Positions 7,242 to 14,969 of a DNA stretch of 33,017 bases are shown one piece after another; the first letter of the stretch is position 1, and the number at the start of each line of letters is the position of its first letter. The DNA lies in contig JAODBP010000214.1 of assembly GCA_025464025.1 (NCBI GenBank), positions 1-33,017 of the forward strand. Direction: 5' to 3'. The translations under genes and the position numbers were made by a program. Source of the stretch: Actinomycetes bacterium. Lineage in GTDB: Bacteria; Actinomycetota; Acidimicrobiia; Acidimicrobiales; CADCSY01. The notes beneath the pieces were generated by a model. It ran no database searches, was not told the origin of the DNA, and was given only the letters and a program-made list of their open reading frames with translations.

Positions 7242-8039
7242 ATGCCCGACGACCTCCGCTGCCACGTCCGGGTGCGCGGCGCGGGGATGCCGCTCCTGCT
7301 GATCCACGGGGTCGCCGGCAGCGGGCTGCTCTGGTCGCCGGTGGCCGAGCTGCTCGAGGACCACTTCGAGCTCATCGCCGTCGACCTCCTCGGCTACGGC
7401 CGCTCGTCCAAGCCCCACCTCCGCTACACCCCCGAGGTCCACGTCGAGGCCATCCACCGGTCGGTGTCGGACCGGCTCGAGGGCCGGCCCCACGGGCTGG
7501 TCGGCCTGTCGATGGGGGCCGTGCTGACGGGGGAGTACGCCGCCCGGTGGCCCGAGGACCTCGAGGGCATCGTCGACATCGGCCTGCCCTACTACCGCGA
7601 CGTCGAGGAGGCCCGGAAGGGGCTGAGCCACAACCTCTGGACCGCGCTCACCGTCCACGCCCCGCCGGTGGCCCGCGTCGTCATCGGCGCGCTTTGGGGC
7701 GCGGGCCGGCGGAGCGCGGTCCTGAGCAAGCTGCTGGCCCCGCGGATCTACTCCGGCGAGGTGGCGCGCGAGTCGATGATGGCGCCGTACCACTCGTTCT
7801 CCTCGACGATGGAGGAGTGCCTGGTGCAGCACCGGCCCGACGCCGGGCTCGACGCCACGTCGCACGTCCGCACCTCGTTCCTCCACGGCCGCGACGACCG
7901 GTGGTGCCCGGCCGACCGGGTCGAGGCGCTGGTGGCGACCCGGCCCAACTGCTCGTTCCAGGTGGTGGACGGCGGCCACAACCTGGTGGTGCTGCAGCCC
8001 ACCGCCGTGGCTGCCGCGATCACCGCGGCCTTCGCCTGA
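7242..8039 (+). CDS. Alpha/beta-hydrolase
   Basis: A 265-residue alpha/beta-hydrolase. The oxyanion segment is LLIHGVAGSG (residues 19-28) and the nucleophile elbow GLSMG has S90. The acid is in LHGRDDRWCPADRV near residue 217 and the catalytic His is in VDGGHNLVV near residue 247. All triad residues are therefore present, in normal order and spacing for esterase, C-C hydrolase or lactonase-like enzymes of about 260-280 residues. There is no signal peptide, so it is cytoplasmic. The ATG at 7242 begins MPDDLRCHVRVRG. It is a single gene, divergent from PncC and convergent with the P450 operon (6-nt gap). The substrate cannot be inferred. Confidence 0.88.
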   Translation: MPDDLRCHVRVRGAGMPLLLIHGVAGSGLLWSPVAELLEDHFELIAVDLLGYGRSSKPHLRYTPEVHVEAIHRSVSDRLEGRPHGLVGLSMGAVLTGEYAARWPEDLEGIVDIGLPYYRDVEEARKGLSHNLWTALTVHAPPVARVVIGALWGAGRRSAVLSKLLAPRIYSGEVARESMMAPYHSFSSTMEECLVQHRPDAGLDATSHVRTSFLHGRDDRWCPADRVEALVATRPNCSFQVVDGGHNLVVLQPTAVAAAITAAFA

Positions 8040-8045
8040 GGCTCT

Positions 8046-9218
8046 CTAGGCCGTCACGACCAGCGACGCCCGACCCCGGAACGCCAGCCGGGGTCGCCAC
8101 CCGGACTCCCCAACTCGCGCCAGGTCGGGGAGCCGGCGGGCCAGGGCCACGAGGGCGGTGGCCACCTCGAGTCGGGCGATGGGTGCGCCGAGGCACAGGT
8201 GGGCACCGCCCCCGAACGCCACGTGGCGCCGGTCGTCCCGCTCGACGACGAAGCGGTCGGGTTCGTCGAACACCTCGGGGTCGCGGTTGGCCGCGCCGAG
8301 CCCGAGGAGGAGGGGACGGCCCCTGGGGATCACCACGTGGCCGACCGTGACCGGGTCGATGGTCCGGCGCATCGACACCTGCACCGGGCTGTCGAACCGG
8401 GCGGCCTCCTCGACGGCCATCGGCGCGATCCGCTCCGGGTCGGCGACCAGGGCGGCCCAGGCGCCGGGCGTGTCGAGCAGGAGGCCGAGGGCGTTGGCGA
8501 CCAGGTCGCCCGAGGTGTCGAGGCCGGCGTTGAGGAACAGCACGGCGTTGTGGAGCTGCTCGTCCGGTGTGAGGTCGGGTGCCGTGGCCAGGGTGCTGAG
8601 CAGGTCGTCGGTCGGGGTGCGGCGCCGCTCGGCGAGGAAGCGGTCGAGGTAGGGGCACACCTCGGCCAGCGCGGCACCGGCCCGGACGGCGGCGTCGGGG
8701 CCGGCCCACGGGTCGACGCCGTCGATGAGGTCGGTCGTCCAGCGCCGCAGCCGGTCTTCGTCCTCCAGGGGGAGGCCGAGCAGGCTGCACAGGGTGTCCA
8801 TCGGGATGCGGGCGCAGAAGGTGGGGACGAGGTCGACCTCGCCGTCGGCCGCCAGCCGGGCGACGACCTCGTCGAGCCGGTGCGCCACGTGGGCCTCGAT
8901 CGCCGGCCGGAGGGCCTGGACCGGCTGCACCGTGAAGCGGGGTGCGACGGCGCCCCGGCGGCGGGTGTGCACCGGCGGGTCGGAAGCGATCATGAGGTTG
9001 CGGCCGTTGACCTCGAGCTCGGCCACCGGGCCGCCGGGGTCGCCCCCGACCTGGGCCGAGCTGATCGACCGGTTCCGGAGCAGGGCGCTGACGTCGGCGT
9101 GGCGGGTCACCAGCCACGTCCCGTCGTCGAGCTCGACGACCGGCGACTCCTCCCGCAGGCGGCGGTAGAGCGGGAACGGGTCGGCCTGCAGGGCGGGATC
9201 GCCCGCGTTCAGGAGCAC
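8046..9218 (-). CDS. Cytochrome P450
   Basis: A complete bacterial class I P450 of 390 residues. The I-helix oxygen-binding motif is AGLDTS (231-236), the K-helix ExxR is E271-A-A-R274, and the heme loop FGGGAHLCLGAPIAR gives C342 as the proximal ligand. No ferredoxin or ferredoxin reductase gene is adjacent, so electron partners must be elsewhere. The GTG at 9218 begins LLNAGDPALQADPFPLYRRL, typical of soluble actinobacterial CYPs; it overlaps the amidohydrolase stop by 10 nt, so the two are translationally coupled. The P450 is last in an operon with two cyclic amidohydrolases and faces a Rieske oxygenase across the operon promoter. Oxidation or N-dealkylation of a nitrogen heterocycle is plausible but only inferred. 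Confidence 0.95.
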   Translation of the reverse strand: MLLNAGDPALQADPFPLYRRLREESPVVELDDGTWLVTRHADVSALLRNRSISSAQVGGDPGGPVAELEVNGRNLMIASDPPVHTRRRGAVAPRFTVQPVQALRPAIEAHVAHRLDEVVARLAADGEVDLVPTFCARIPMDTLCSLLGLPLEDEDRLRRWTTDLIDGVDPWAGPDAAVRAGAALAEVCPYLDRFLAERRRTPTDDLLSTLATAPDLTPDEQLHNAVLFLNAGLDTSGDLVANALGLLLDTPGAWAALVADPERIAPMAVEEAARFDSPVQVSMRRTIDPVTVGHVVIPRGRPLLLGLGAANRDPEVFDEPDRFVVERDDRRHVAFGGGAHLCLGAPIARLEVATALVALARRLPDLARVGESGWRPRLAFRGRASLVVTA

Positions 9219-10561
9219 GGGATGGCCTCGCGGGCCCGGGCCGCGATGGCGGCGACGTCGAAGGTCGGCTCGCCGCCCTCGACGAGCACCTGCCCGCCGA
9301 CCGCGACGAGCGAGGCGTGGCTCGACAGGCCGGTGAGCACCAGGCCGGCCAGCGGATCGTGCACGCCGACCCGGTCGACCGTGCGGAGGTCCCACGCTGC
9401 CAGGTCGGCCCGCATGCCCGGCTCGATCGAGCCGAGGTCGCGGCGACCGAGGCAGGCGGCCGAGCCACGCGTCGCGGCCCGCAGCAGCTCGCGCGCCGTG
9501 GGCCACCGCTCGGGGTCGGGCTCGCCGGTGCGGTGGGCCAGGGCCGCCAGGCGGAGGTCGCCCAGGAGGTCGGACCCGTCGTTCGACGAGGAGCCCGTCG
9601 TGCCCATGCCCACGGTGATGCCGGCGTCGAGGAACTGGCGGAACGGCGCTGAGCCCCACCCCATCTTCAGGTCGGGTGCCGGCAGGTGGGCCACGGCGAC
9701 GCCGGCCGCGGCCATGTCGGGCAGCTCGGCGAGCGGCACGTCGACCACGTGGGCCAGCCACGTGCGGTCCTGGGCCCAGCCGTGCTCGACGAGCAGCTCC
9801 CACGGGCTCCTCCCGTAGCGGTGGAAGGCGGCCTCGGTGTCGACGTGCTCGTAGAGGTGGGTGTGGAGGCGGACCCCGTCGTGGTCGGCGGCGAGCGCGG
9901 CCAGCTCGTCGAACAGGTCGAGGTGGTCGACGTGCACGCCGCACGGGGCGAGGGCGACCTGCACCATCGACCCCGGCGCCGGGTCGTGGTGGGTGGCGAT
10001 CAGCTCGGCGCAGTGGCGGAGGACCTCGTCGATCGACTGCACCACGTCGGGGTCGGGGCCGTCGGTGATCGTGCCCCGGCAGGCGTGGAGGCGGACGCCG
10101 ACCTCGCGGGCGGCGGCGATCGTGGCCTCGACGTAGGGGAGCGTGGCCCCGGCCGGGTGGAAGTAGTGCTGGTCGGCCACGGTGGTGACCCCGCCGAGCA
10201 GCGACTCGGTGAGGACAGCGGCGGCGATCGCCTGCACGGCGTCGGGGCCGAAGTCGCCGGCCTGCCACCAGTCCTTGACGATGCCGCCGAGGGCGCGGAG
10301 CCACGGACCGATGAGGGCCCGCTCCAGCTCGGGCCGGGCCCGCACCCCGCCCTGGTAGAGGTGCTGGTGGGCGTTGACCAGGCCGGGCAGCACGACGAGG
10401 CCGGCGCCGTCGACCACCCGGTCACACCCGTCGGCCGAGAGGCCGGCGCCGACCGCCTCGATCACGTCGCCGTCGACGAGGACGTCGCCGCCCTGCAGCT
10501 CCGTGCCCGCGTCGTCGAACGTGGCGACGAGGTCGGCTCCCCGCAGGAGCCACCGGCTCAA
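9209..10561 (-). CDS. Cyclic amidohydrolase, 8-oxoguanine deaminase/TrzA-like paralog with altered metal site
   Basis: A 450-residue amidohydrolase-superfamily protein closest in layout to the 8-oxoguanine deaminase encoded at 14970-16322. Metal ligands H65 and H67 (NAHQHLYQ), H235 (LHTHLYEH) and H271 (WLAHVVDV) are present. The conserved catalytic Asp is missing: GMGTTGSSSND has T322 where relatives have GCDGSASAD. The usual HCPSSN loop reads HLPAPD. It may therefore be a non-deaminating hydrolase or an inactive partner. The TTG at 10561 overlaps the preceding stop (TTGA) and no better start exists before SRWLLRGADLV; the end overlaps the P450 start by 10 nt. It is cytoplasmic and the middle gene of the operon. 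Confidence 0.85.
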   Translation of the reverse strand: MSRWLLRGADLVATFDDAGTELQGGDVLVDGDVIEAVGAGLSADGCDRVVDGAGLVVLPGLVNAHQHLYQGGVRARPELERALIGPWLRALGGIVKDWWQAGDFGPDAVQAIAAAVLTESLLGGVTTVADQHYFHPAGATLPYVEATIAAAREVGVRLHACRGTITDGPDPDVVQSIDEVLRHCAELIATHHDPAPGSMVQVALAPCGVHVDHLDLFDELAALAADHDGVRLHTHLYEHVDTEAAFHRYGRSPWELLVEHGWAQDRTWLAHVVDVPLAELPDMAAAGVAVAHLPAPDLKMGWGSAPFRQFLDAGITVGMGTTGSSSNDGSDLLGDLRLAALAHRTGEPDPERWPTARELLRAATRGSAACLGRRDLGSIEPGMRADLAAWDLRTVDRVGVHDPLAGLVLTGLSSHASLVAVGGQVLVEGGEPTFDVAAIAARAREAIPCS

Positions 10562-11889
10562 TCGACTGCCAGCTTGGCCCGGCGCTCGAACAGCTCCTCG
10601 GCCGCGGCCTGGGCCGTCGAGCGCACGGTGCCGATGTCGAACGTGAGCGGCTTCGACCCGGCGACCAGGCGCTTGCCGTCGACCCACACGTCGCGCACGT
10701 CGCGACCGGACGCCGAGAACACCACGTGGGCGGCGGCGTTGAAGTCGGCCCCGTGGAGCAGGGGCGTGGTGTGCAGCCCGGTGAGGTCGACCACGATGAC
10801 GTCAGCGCGCTTGCCCGGCTCGAGCGAGCCGGTGACGCCGTCGAGGCCGAGGGCCCGGGCCCCGTCGATGGTGGCCATCGGGAGCACGTCCCACGGGTCG
10901 CCCGTGGTCGGGTCGAGCGTGGTCAGCTTCTGGAGGAGCGAGGCGAACTTCATCTCCTCGATGAGGTCGGTGTTGTTGTTCTCCTTCTCGCCGTCGGAGC
11001 CGAGGCCAACGGCGATGCCGGCCCGGCGCATGTCGCCGATGCGGGCCGGGCCGGACGAGAGCTTCATGTTCGAGCACGGGCAGTGGGCCGCCGAGGTGCC
11101 GGTCTTGGCCATGAGCTCGATCTCGACGTCGGAGAGCCACACGCAGTGGGCCACGACCGTTTTCGGCCCGAGGATGCCGCGCTGGTAGAAGACCTCGATC
11201 GGGCGGCGCCCCCACCGCTTCAGCGACTCCTCGACCTCCCAGATCGACTCGGAGCTGTGGGTGTGGAGCCCGACGTCGAACTCCTCCATGAGCTTCACGG
11301 CATCGGCGAAGCAGGTCTCGGAGCAGTACATGAGGTGCTCGAGCCCGACCCAGGTGCGGACCCGCCCGTCGGCGTAGGTGCGGTGCGACTCGAGCAGGCG
11401 CCGGTTCGACTCGATGGTCTCGAACCAGTCGTACTCCCCGTCGGCCACGTAGGGCACGAGCGTGGCGCGGATGCCGAGCTCGTCGGCCACCTCGGCCGAG
11501 CCCTCCATGAACCGCCACATGTCCATGACCGACGTGGTGCCGGCGAGGAGGCCCTCGGCGTAGCACTGGAGCGACGCCGCCCTGGCGATCTCGGGGGTGA
11601 GGGCCTTGTGGGCCGGGTCGACGTAGGTCTTCAGCCAGTCCCACAGCGAGAGCGACTCGGCCGTGCCCCGCAAGAGCCCCGAGTGCAGGTGGCAGTTGTG
11701 CAGGCCGGGCATCACCACGCAGTCGGTGGCGTCGACGACCTCGGCGCCGGCGGCCCGGGGATCGGCGTCGAGCTCGGCCACCGGGCCGACGGTGATGATC
11801 TCCTTCCCATCGAGGAGCACCGACCCCGGGTCGTAGGTGGTCGAGCCCACCATGGGTAGCACGATCCCGTTGCGCACCAGCGTCGTCAC
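10558..11889 (-). CDS. Amidohydrolase, SAH/MTA deaminase or chlorohydrolase-like (TrzA/AtzB family)
   Basis: About 443 residues with a full subtype III amidohydrolase site: H67 and H69 (HNCHLHSG), H211 (LHTHSSES), H248 (VVAHCVWL) and D299 (GLGSDGEKEN), plus HCPCSNMKLSSG. Relatives deaminate adenosine-type compounds (SAH, methylthioadenosine) or hydrolyse amino/chloro groups from N-heterocycles such as triazines. The chemistry is hydrolytic removal of an exocyclic amine or halide from an aromatic ring. A TTG at 11916 opens the frame, but GTG 11889 (TTLVRNGIVLP) has GAGG at a good distance and matches the usual start. It is first gene of the operon with the next amidohydrolase and P450; the 16-bp element at 11909-11924 lies 20 nt upstream. 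Confidence 0.88.
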   Translation of the reverse strand: MTTLVRNGIVLPMVGSTTYDPGSVLLDGKEIITVGPVAELDADPRAAGAEVVDATDCVVMPGLHNCHLHSGLLRGTAESLSLWDWLKTYVDPAHKALTPEIARAASLQCYAEGLLAGTTSVMDMWRFMEGSAEVADELGIRATLVPYVADGEYDWFETIESNRRLLESHRTYADGRVRTWVGLEHLMYCSETCFADAVKLMEEFDVGLHTHSSESIWEVEESLKRWGRRPIEVFYQRGILGPKTVVAHCVWLSDVEIELMAKTGTSAAHCPCSNMKLSSGPARIGDMRRAGIAVGLGSDGEKENNNTDLIEEMKFASLLQKLTTLDPTTGDPWDVLPMATIDGARALGLDGVTGSLEPGKRADVIVVDLTGLHTTPLLHGADFNAAAHVVFSASGRDVRDVWVDGKRLVAGSKPLTFDIGTVRSTAQAAAEELFERRAKLAVD

Positions 11890-11908
11890 CGGCCCAGCCT
11901 CGGCCGGC

Positions 11909-11924
11909 TTCAACAAATCGTCAA
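11909..11924 (-). promoter_or_regulatory. Shared purine-regulon element, copy A
   Basis: On the minus strand this reads TTGACGATTTGTTGAA. It differs by one base from copy B at 29603-29618 and shares the GTTTGTTGAA-like core with copy C at 22186-22195. It lies 20 nt upstream of GTG 11889, and copy B lies 21 nt upstream of its gene. Such an AT-rich 16-mer recurring in this GC-rich DNA at the same position is most simply an operator. Confidence 0.6.
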
Positions 11925-11989
11925 GGGAAGTGCCGCCCAGTTCACGTCCGGGAAACCGACGGGTAACACGGCGTTCCTACGTTCGGGCC

Positions 11990-13027
11990 ATGCACACCGA
12001 TGACGGCTTCAGCGACCTCGCCGCCCGGTTCTGGCACCCGGTCGCCCGGGCCGTCGACGTGGCCCCGGGGCAGGTGCTCAAGGCCACCCTGCTCGACCGC
12101 GACCTGGCCATCTGGCGCGACCATGGTGGCGCCGTCCACGTGGTCGACGACCTGTGCTCGCACCGGGGCGCCCGGCTGTCGGCCGGCACCGTCGCCGAGG
12201 ACGGATGCGTCCGCTGCCCGTACCACGGCTGGTCGTTCGACGGGGAGGGCGCTTGCACCCGGATCCCCCAGCTCGACCCGAGCCGGTCGATCCCGTCCCA
12301 GGCCGACGTGCCGTCGTTCCGGGTGTCGGAGCACGCCGGCCTGGTGTGGACGTGCCTGGTCGGGGAGGACGAGCAGCTCCGCCCCCGGCCCACGTGGGCG
12401 GTCACCGAGGCCGGCACCCACTGGGTCCACGTCGGGCTGACCTACGACTGGGACGCCCAGGCGTTCCGGCAGGTCGAGAACTTCTGCGACGTGGCCCACT
12501 TCTCCGTGCTGCACGTCGACACGTTCGGCAACCCCGACCTCCAGGAGATGGAGGCCATCCACGTCGAGGTCTCCGACGACGGCTGGGACCTGCGCTTCGC
12601 CTACCCCTACAAGTCGTTCAACCCGGCCGACGGGAGCGGGCCGTTCGACATGGTGTTCGACTACCACGTCGAGCTGCCGTTCACCGTCGACCTGGAGGGC
12701 GCCAGCGGCCCGGGCACGGTGATGTGCATCGCCCCGTCGCCGATGTCGGCCGACCGCACCCGGCTGTTCTGGATCTGTGCCTTCCCGCTCGGGGTCGACG
12801 TCGACGCCGACGAGTACGAGGAGATCGAGCGCCGGATCTGGGAGCCGGACCGGGCCATCGTCAACGGCCAGCGCCCCGGCCGCCTGCCCGTCGACCTGCT
12901 CGAGGAGCTGCACCTGCCGTTCGACCGGCTGGCGGTGGCCTACCGGCGGGGGTTGGCCGCCCTCGGGTTCAACGTCCCGGCGGGTCGTCGCATGGATGGC
13001 ACTCCAGCTCCAGGGTCGCGTGGGTGA
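11990..13027 (+). CDS. Rieske non-heme iron oxygenase, alpha-subunit-like
   Basis: A 345-residue protein with an N-terminal Rieske [2Fe-2S] domain (C56-x-H58 in CSHRG and C76-x2-H79 in CPYHGW). The C-terminal catalytic domain has mononuclear iron ligands in NFCDVAHFSVLH (D167, H170, H175); the bridging Asp and two His are intact. A likely third ligand is the Asp of EPDRAIVNGQ. The length resembles single-component-type oxygenases such as VanA, the NdmA/B N-demethylases and HpxD rather than biphenyl dioxygenases (~450). No reductase or small subunit is adjacent. The ATG at 11990 is where homology begins (FWHPVARA). It is divergent from the amidohydrolase/P450 operon and overlaps the convergent CDF gene by 59 nt. 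A purine hydroxylase or N-demethylase role is inferred from context. Confidence 0.9.
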   Translation: MHTDDGFSDLAARFWHPVARAVDVAPGQVLKATLLDRDLAIWRDHGGAVHVVDDLCSHRGARLSAGTVAEDGCVRCPYHGWSFDGEGACTRIPQLDPSRSIPSQADVPSFRVSEHAGLVWTCLVGEDEQLRPRPTWAVTEAGTHWVHVGLTYDWDAQAFRQVENFCDVAHFSVLHVDTFGNPDLQEMEAIHVEVSDDGWDLRFAYPYKSFNPADGSGPFDMVFDYHVELPFTVDLEGASGPGTVMCIAPSPMSADRTRLFWICAFPLGVDVDADEYEEIERRIWEPDRAIVNGQRPGRLPVDLLEELHLPFDRLAVAYRRGLAALGFNVPAGRRMDGTPAPGSRG

Positions 13028-13874
13028 TGCCGAAGCGGTGATCGAGCAGCTCCTTGAGCCGCCCGCCGGCGGCCTGGGCCTCGTGGAGCGTCTGCTCCCC
13101 GCCGAGCACCACGTGGGCCGACAGCGCCGGCACGTCTGACGCCAGGCTCCACACGTGGAGGTGGTGCACCGCCTCCACCCCGGCCTCGGCCAGGAGGGCG
13201 TCGGCCACTGCATCGGGGTCGACGCCTGGCGGCGTCCCCTCGAGGAGCACGTGGGCCGTCGACCGGAGCAGGCCCCACGCCGACCACAGGACGAGGGCGG
13301 CGACGACGATCGAGACGGCGGGATCGACCCGGTGGGCCCCGCCGAGGGCGGCGACGCCAGCGGCCATCGCCGCGACCGAACCGGCGGCGTCGAGGCCCAT
13401 GTGCAGCACCGCGGCCCGCATGTTGAGGCTGTCGCCGGCGGCCCGCTTGAGGACGACGACGCTGCCGAGGTTGACGACGAGGCCGATGGTGGCGACGACG
13501 AGGAGGCCGCCGCCGCGCACGTCGGCCGGGCTGCCCAGGCGCTGGACGGCGGTCACGGTGATCCAGGCGGCGACCACGACGAGCCCGATGCCATTGGCCT
13601 GGGCCCCGAGCACCTCGGCCCGCTGGAGGCCGTAGCTGTGGCGGTCGGTGGCCGGCCGGGCGAGCAGCGCCTGGGCCACGAGGGCGATCACCAGGGCGAC
13701 GACGTCGGACGCCATGTGGGCGGCGTCGGCCAGCAGGGCGAGCGAGTGCGTGGCCAGGCCGGTGACGAACTCGACGACGAGGAAGCCGGCGTTGGCCACC
13801 AGGGCCAGCCGCAGGGCGCGGCGCTGGGCGCCCCGGTCGACGGGGTGCGCGTGGGCGTGGTCGTGGTCGTGCAC
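12969..13874 (-). CDS. Cation diffusion facilitator (CDF) zinc/cobalt exporter
   Basis: A 301-residue CDF protein. The His-rich N-terminus HDHDHAHAH is typical of CzcD/ZitB. Six membrane segments fill about residues 20-195, with transport-site motifs LADAAHMASD (HxxxD in TM2) and HMGLDAAGS (HxxxD in TM5). The C-terminal ~85 residues form the cytoplasmic metal-binding ferredoxin-like domain and end with ELECHPCD. It exports Zn(II), Cd(II) or Co(II) by proton antiport at the inner membrane. The GTG at 13874 directly precedes the His-rich stretch; the open frame upstream is not family-like. Divergent from the diguanylate cyclase (52-nt gap with a palindrome). Its last 59 nt overlap the Rieske gene. 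It appears unrelated to purine metabolism. Confidence 0.92.
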   Translation of the reverse strand: MHDHDHAHAHPVDRGAQRRALRLALVANAGFLVVEFVTGLATHSLALLADAAHMASDVVALVIALVAQALLARPATDRHSYGLQRAEVLGAQANGIGLVVVAAWITVTAVQRLGSPADVRGGGLLVVATIGLVVNLGSVVVLKRAAGDSLNMRAAVLHMGLDAAGSVAAMAAGVAALGGAHRVDPAVSIVVAALVLWSAWGLLRSTAHVLLEGTPPGVDPDAVADALLAEAGVEAVHHLHVWSLASDVPALSAHVVLGGEQTLHEAQAAGGRLKELLDHRFGITHATLELECHPCDDPPGR

Positions 13875-13905
13875 CAGGGCCGAGCGTACGGACTCAGGTG
13901 GCCCG

Positions 13906-13918
13906 ATCGGTGACCGAT
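13906..13918. promoter_or_regulatory. 13-bp palindrome in the CDF/diguanylate cyclase divergent promoter region
   Basis: ATCGGT-G-ACCGAT is a perfect inverted repeat centred at 13912 in the 52-nt gap between start codons at 13874 and 13927. It could be an operator for a metal or other regulator; no matching regulator gene is nearby. GAGG at 13919-13922 follows as the ribosome binding site of the cyclase. Confidence 0.35.
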
Positions 13919-13926
13919 GAGGCCAC

Positions 13927-14907
13927 ATGCCCGGCGCCCGCTCCGAGATCGACCTCCTGCGCACCGTCATCGAGACGCAGCAGGTCATCAACGCGCGCAG
14001 CCACGACGTCGACGACGTCATGCGGATCATCGTCGAGCGCAGCCGGGTGCTGACCAGCGCCGACAGCGCGGTGGTCGAGCTGGTCGAAGACGACGAGATG
14101 GTCTACGCCGCGGCCGCCGGGCCGGCGGCCGACTCGCTCGGCACGCGCCTCGCCGTGGCCGCCAGCCTGTCGGGTCGGTGCGTCACCGAGCGCCAGCCCC
14201 TGCGCTGCGACGACAGCGAGACCGACGAGCGGGTCGATCGCGAGATGTGCCGCCAGGTCGGCGTGCGCTCGATGGTCGTGGTGCCGCTGCTGCTGCCGGT
14301 CAGCCGGGACTGCGTCGGCGTGCTCAAGGTCCTGTCGCCCGAGGTGGCCGCCTTCGACGACCACGACGTCGAGCTGCTCGATGCCATGGGCGACTTCATC
14401 GCCACGTCGGTCCGCCACGCCCAGGACTACGCCGAGCAGGAGGAGCGGGCGCTGAAGGACAGCCTCACCGGCCTGGCCAACCGCCGGCTGCTGCTCGACC
14501 GCCTGGCCGTGAGCCTGGCCCGGTCCACCCGCTCGGGCGACCCGGTGACCGTGCTGTTCCTCGACCTCGACGGCTTCAAGGCCGTGAACGACCAGCTCGG
14601 CCACGACGCCGGCGACCAGGTGCTGCGCTCGGTGGCCCGGGCCCTCACCGCGGCCGTGCGCCCGGCCGACACCGTGGCCCGCCTGGGCGGCGACGAGTTC
14701 GTCATCGCCTGCGAGGGCGTGCAGCACCGCCACCTGGCCGAGCTCGTCGAGCGGCTGCGCTGGGCGTCGGCCACCGCCTGGCCCGGCCACCTCCCGGTGA
14801 CCGCCAGTGTCGGGATCGCCCGCTCGACCCGCGACGACACCGCCGAGGGCGTCCTCGCCCGGGCCGACCGCTCGATGTACGACGCCAAGCAGGCGCGCGC
14901 CAGCTAG
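13927..14907 (+). CDS. GAF-GGDEF diguanylate cyclase
   Basis: A 326-residue protein with an N-terminal GAF sensor domain (about residues 20-165, text such as VYAAAAGPAADSLG and SMVVVPLLLP). The GGDEF domain spans 172-325. The active site RLGGDEF (GGDEF at 254-258) is intact, and DSLTGLANRR (178-187) is the canonical start. An inhibitory I-site RxxD is present as RPAD (245-248), exactly five residues before GGDEF, so product feedback by c-di-GMP is expected. It makes c-di-GMP from two GTP in the cytoplasm in response to an unknown GAF ligand. It has no EAL domain and no membrane segments. It is a single gene; a large bidirectional hairpin follows at 14914. Confidence 0.95.
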   Translation: MPGARSEIDLLRTVIETQQVINARSHDVDDVMRIIVERSRVLTSADSAVVELVEDDEMVYAAAAGPAADSLGTRLAVAASLSGRCVTERQPLRCDDSETDERVDREMCRQVGVRSMVVVPLLLPVSRDCVGVLKVLSPEVAAFDDHDVELLDAMGDFIATSVRHAQDYAEQEERALKDSLTGLANRRLLLDRLAVSLARSTRSGDPVTVLFLDLDGFKAVNDQLGHDAGDQVLRSVARALTAAVRPADTVARLGGDEFVIACEGVQHRHLAELVERLRWASATAWPGHLPVTASVGIARSTRDDTAEGVLARADRSMYDAKQARAS

Positions 14908-14913
14908 CCCTCC

Positions 14914-14965
14914 CGAACCCGCGACGGTTGGCGGACACATCTGTCCACCAACCGTCGCGGGTTCG
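14914..14965. terminator. Strong bidirectional terminator hairpin
   Basis: The arm CGAACCCGCGACGGTTGG (14914-14931) pairs perfectly over 18 bp with 14948-14965. Inside it, GGACA (14933-14937) pairs with TGTCC (14942-14946) after one mismatch, leaving a CATC tetraloop. It sits between the convergent stops of the cyclase (14907) and the 8-oxoguanine deaminase (14970), 6 and 4 nt away. No T-tract follows on either strand. Confidence 0.85.
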
Positions 14966-14969
14966 AGGG

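Noticed and set aside
5664..7979. 771-codon minus-strand open frame across the kinase, HAD and hydrolase genes
   Set aside because: It is a GC-driven shadow: it runs antisense through genes with clear motifs, is rich in H, R, G and V in low-complexity order, and shows no domain.
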